From positions 1 to 20,833 of IMG/VR virus record IMGVR_UViG_3300043775_004948: a DNA stretch of 20,833 nucleotides; one strand, written 5' to 3'. Each line of letters starts with the position of its first letter. Position 1 is the first letter of the stretch. The notes under the pieces were generated by a model. It saw only the letters and a list, made by a program, of their open reading frames with translations. It ran no database searches and had not been told where the DNA came from. Shown piece after piece: positions 18,309 through 20,833 of this stretch. The DNA is from a virus. The position numbers and the translations under genes were made by a program.

Positions 18309-20833
18309 CGGTCTGTCACGCTGTAGTCAATGTCTTCGATATCTGCTTCAGATTCATAATCTTGAAGTTCAAGGTCAAATTTTTTGATATCATTTTCGGT
18401 TGCATCGGGAATATTTGCTGGTTGAGCGGCTGATGCTTTATCTGCTTCTCCTGCTGTAGGTGAAGGCATTCCTTCTGGAGGTAATCCTTCGGGAGGTTGT
18501 CCTTCTGGTGGTGGTGTTCCTTCTGGTTCTGGTTGTGTGTTTGGTCCACCTTCTTTATCGCCCAATTCTTGTTCGCCGCCTTCTTCTTGGCCGGGAATTC
18601 CAACGCCGAGGAGTTGTGGGTTTTGTGCGAGGACTTGTAGTTTGAGGTCTTCGAGTTTTTGAATTTTTAGTCTGGCGAGCATTTCTTCTGCGTCATCGTT
18701 TTGATATTTAAGAATTTTAATCATTATGTCATAATCTGACATAAGTTGGCTGCTTTTTAGTGTTCCAGCGTTTCCATAGCGTGCGTTGACGACTTCTGCT
18801 CTGGACAGTTCTCTCCAATCGCTTGGGGGTGTCATTTTTATTCTTAGGTCACGATAATGTTCTTCGGGAAATCCTCTTAGTTGAAGGTGTCGTTCTGCTA
18901 GTTCGAGAAGACCGTCTTCAAAGTGGCTTTGAAGTCTTTCGATCATTCTGGCGAATTTTACATCTTGGCTACTAAGTGTTATCCTTGTTGCGCCGGGATC
19001 TTCGTTGTTGAAATAGTTTTTAGGGAAATTGAGGGCAGTTAGTAATTTGTTACGGAAATATACTGCATCATCTATTTCACCGAGATTTTCTGCTCCCGGC
19101 AATGTATCGATTCTTGTTCCGCTATTTGGACGAATAGGAAGCCAGTAATCTTCATCTTGAGCGGGTGGCATCCATCTTTCATCTACTTGGTTTGCTCCGC
19201 CATTTCCGCTGTTGTTTGCAATTTTTCTTTTACGGAATTGATCTTTAAGTCTATCCATGAATGCTTCAGCTTTGAATGGTGGAAGTTGACCTACATCGAT
19301 ATAAAAAACACGTCTTTCAGGCGCTCTAACTAAACGGTAAACGACCATTGCGTCTTCCATAAGTCGAAGACTATGTGCTGGAGCACGGGCGGGTTCAATT
19401 AAGCTTTGTCCATATGGATAAAATGTTTTTCTATCATCGCCGATTCTAAAGTGAATAATTTGACTTGGTGCGAATCTGATTGCAGTTGTTTGTCCTAATT
19501 CTGTATCAGTTAGTTCTGTAGGAGATCCTCTTACGATTGCTTGGTAGTCAGGTCCTTCTTTGCTTTGTTGGAACTCGATAACTCTGCTTTTGACAGTTTC
19601 TATGCGATACATTGTTTCTGGTGGCAGAGACAGGCAGCGATAAATTCCTTCTTTTGGATTTTCTGGATTAATTACAATTTCCAAAAAATGATCGCCAGAA
19701 ATACAAAGATTTTTGAACCAAGTCCAGCCATGGCGATTAAGATTAAGCATTTTTCTGTTGAGCATTAAGAATTCTATTTCTTCTTTAACGTCTTGATTAT
19801 CAGTTGTAATCTTGAAGATATTTCCATTTTCGTCACGTTGGCAATTGTGTAGAATAACTGAATCTGTGGCGAAGCATTTATGTTTTTCTACTGAAATATC
19901 GTATACATCTTGTTCTTGTCCGGGGCTGACGCCTACGACACGTCTTGTCTCGCCCATGGTTTCCAGTTGTATTATTGATTTGTGTGAAAATCCTTCTCTG
20001 TACATTCTATCTTCAATGGTGTGCCAATCCATTTCCAATTTTTGGGATATTTGTCTGGTAGTTAGACCGCCAGCAATCATACGGCAAGCACGATTTAGAA
20101 TTTGATAATCACGGCTTGTTTTTCCTGTTTTCCAATCTTCTATGAATTGTTTTTCATTAATCCAGCCTTTATTTGTGCTTAGGATTTTGGGGTATTGACC
20201 TTGTCTTATTTTTTTGTGTCTTATGCTAGTGGATATTCTATAAAAAGGCATTAATTCATCGCCGAATTTAAGGCTTCCTGTTTCTGTCCATTGTCCGTTT
20301 TTAAGAAGAACTCTATGATCGCTTGTTGCTGTATATGTTGTGCCGTTGTCTAGGGTTATTTTAATTGTTGGTGCTGTTTTTACTTTTCTAGGGGCGAATG
20401 CCCATCCTAGTGTATAATCTTTTGTATCAAAGTCGTAGCAATAAACAAGAAATCGTTCTTCAGATTTATTTTCTGTTAATTCTTTAATTGTTATGAAGCC
20501 GAAAGGAGTGGCAATTTTGGTGTCACCTGCGACACAAGCTTCGTCTGCGTATACGGTCATTGCCATTTCAATTTCGGGAACATTCCTTAATCTTTCGTAT
20601 TCTTTATATCTCATGGCACGATTTGACAGTGTTGTTGTGTCAATCATGTCATTGGTCTGGCGATAGCTGGACATTCCTCCGCTAACTTGACCATTGTTAA
20701 TATCAGATCCCAATGCTTCTGGCTGGCTGATGCCAGCAGAAGTAAATTGACGAGGATCTTTACGTCGAGCCAATGGATCTGGCTCGGCGCTATAATTAAA
20801 TAATTTGAAAAAGTCGGTCCATACTGGTGGCAT
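18305..20833 (-). CDS. 20: Portal vertex protein, T4 gp20-like, interrupted by an intein
   Basis: An 842-residue precursor; removing the intein (residues 100-330) leaves 611 residues against 524 in T4 gp20. Exteins match gp20 at LMEDAMVVYRLVRAPERRVFYIDVGQLPP, at DYWLPIRP, and at RIDTLPGAENLGEIDDAVYFRNKLLTAL. In T4 the protein is the dodecameric ring where DNA enters and where scaffold assembly and the tail join. The C-terminal 110 residues are a Pro/Glu/Gly-rich acidic tail with repeated PPEG units, longer than in T4. The first ATG is the last codon of the window, so an upstream ribosome site or longer N-terminus cannot be excluded. Confidence 0.95.
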   Translation of the reverse strand: MPPVWTDFFKLFNYSAEPDPLARRKDPRQFTSAGISQPEALGSDINNGQVSGGMSSYRQTNDMIDTTTLSNRAMRYKEYERLRNVPEIEMAMTVYADEACVAGDTKIATPFGFITIKELTENKSEERFLVYCYDFDTKDYTLGWAFAPRKVKTAPTIKITLDNGTTYTATSDHRVLLKNGQWTETGSLKFGDELMPFYRISTSIRHKKIRQGQYPKILSTNKGWINEKQFIEDWKTGKTSRDYQILNRACRMIAGGLTTRQISQKLEMDWHTIEDRMYREGFSHKSIIQLETMGETRRVVGVSPGQEQDVYDISVEKHKCFATDSVILHNCQRDENGNIFKITTDNQDVKEEIEFLMLNRKMLNLNRHGWTWFKNLCISGDHFLEIVINPENPKEGIYRCLSLPPETMYRIETVKSRVIEFQQSKEGPDYQAIVRGSPTELTDTELGQTTAIRFAPSQIIHFRIGDDRKTFYPYGQSLIEPARAPAHSLRLMEDAMVVYRLVRAPERRVFYIDVGQLPPFKAEAFMDRLKDQFRKRKIANNSGNGGANQVDERWMPPAQDEDYWLPIRPNSGTRIDTLPGAENLGEIDDAVYFRNKLLTALNFPKNYFNNEDPGATRITLSSQDVKFARMIERLQSHFEDGLLELAERHLQLRGFPEEHYRDLRIKMTPPSDWRELSRAEVVNARYGNAGTLKSSQLMSDYDIMIKILKYQNDDAEEMLARLKIQKLEDLKLQVLAQNPQLLGVGIPGQEEGGEQELGDKEGGPNTQPEPEGTPPPEGQPPEGLPPEGMPSPTAGEADKASAAQPANIPDATENDIKKFDLELQDYESEADIEDIDYSVTDR
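19844..20536 (-). other. Mini-intein in the portal protein (231 aa)
   Basis: Residues 100-330 of the portal precursor form a protein-splicing element. Block A begins at Cys100 (CVAGDTKIATPFGF); block B has Thr170-x-x-His173 (TATSDHRVLLKNG); block F is VYDISVEKHKCFATD; block G is ILHN/C with His329, Asn330 and extein Cys331. All catalytic residues are present, so it should splice out. No LAGLIDADG or HNH endonuclease is visible. The region between blocks B and F (about 200-295) instead holds a helix-turn-helix-like segment (GLTTRQISQKLEMDWHTIEDR), perhaps the leftover DNA-binding part of a lost homing domain. It interrupts the conserved extein site ADEA/C. Confidence 0.93.

Overview
The window looks like part of a T4-like, contractile-tailed phage genome. 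The right third (about 12.6-20.8 kb) carries the conserved T4 head-assembly order on the minus strand: portal vertex protein (gp20-like, interrupted by an intein), a small zinc-knuckle protein, a 591-residue probable prohead core protein, prohead protease (gp21-like), scaffold core (gp22-like) and major capsid protein (gp23-like), closed by a strong hairpin terminator. A small plus-strand gene with a T4-style capsid-targeting N-terminus interrupts this operon. The DNA is A+T rich. The host cannot be named from the sequence.

Next to the capsid gene, a minus-strand cassette with its own sigma70-like promoter encodes a 508-residue multidomain nuclease (acyltransferase-like fold, TnsA-like PD-(D/E)XK core, zinc fingers). 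It overlaps a Dam-type adenine methyltransferase, which is flanked by 22-bp near-perfect direct repeats. Two probable virion genes follow. One is preceded by an exact T4 late-promoter box (TATAAATA); the other has a Pro/Glu/Val/Ala repeat tail.

The middle (4.5-9.3 kb) looks like surface modification: three tandem paralogous GT2-like glycosyltransferases and a PAPS-type sulfotransferase. Between them lie three proteins of unknown role, one with a capsid-targeting-like N-terminus and a membrane segment.

The left part (0.45-4.5 kb, plus strand) is the most unusual. Thirteen tiny ORFs (14-71 aa) form a divergent family that often starts M-I-x-[KR]-x-N and is rich in Trp, Ser, Arg, Asn, His and Cys. 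They are chained to one another and to ordinary accessory genes (an acetyltransferase, an MGLD-family protein, an XF1762-family protein, a small DpnD/PcfM-like protein), mostly by 4-bp ATGA stop/start overlaps. Six form one unbroken chain (2738-3593). Within it, TCT(T/A)GG hexamers (Ser-Trp / Ser-Arg) and a 90-bp duplication spanning a gene junction show how the array grows. I know of no described family that matches; this is the best candidate for an undescribed system.

No tRNA, rRNA, CRISPR array or insertion sequence was found. No gene-free stretch exceeds 300 bases.
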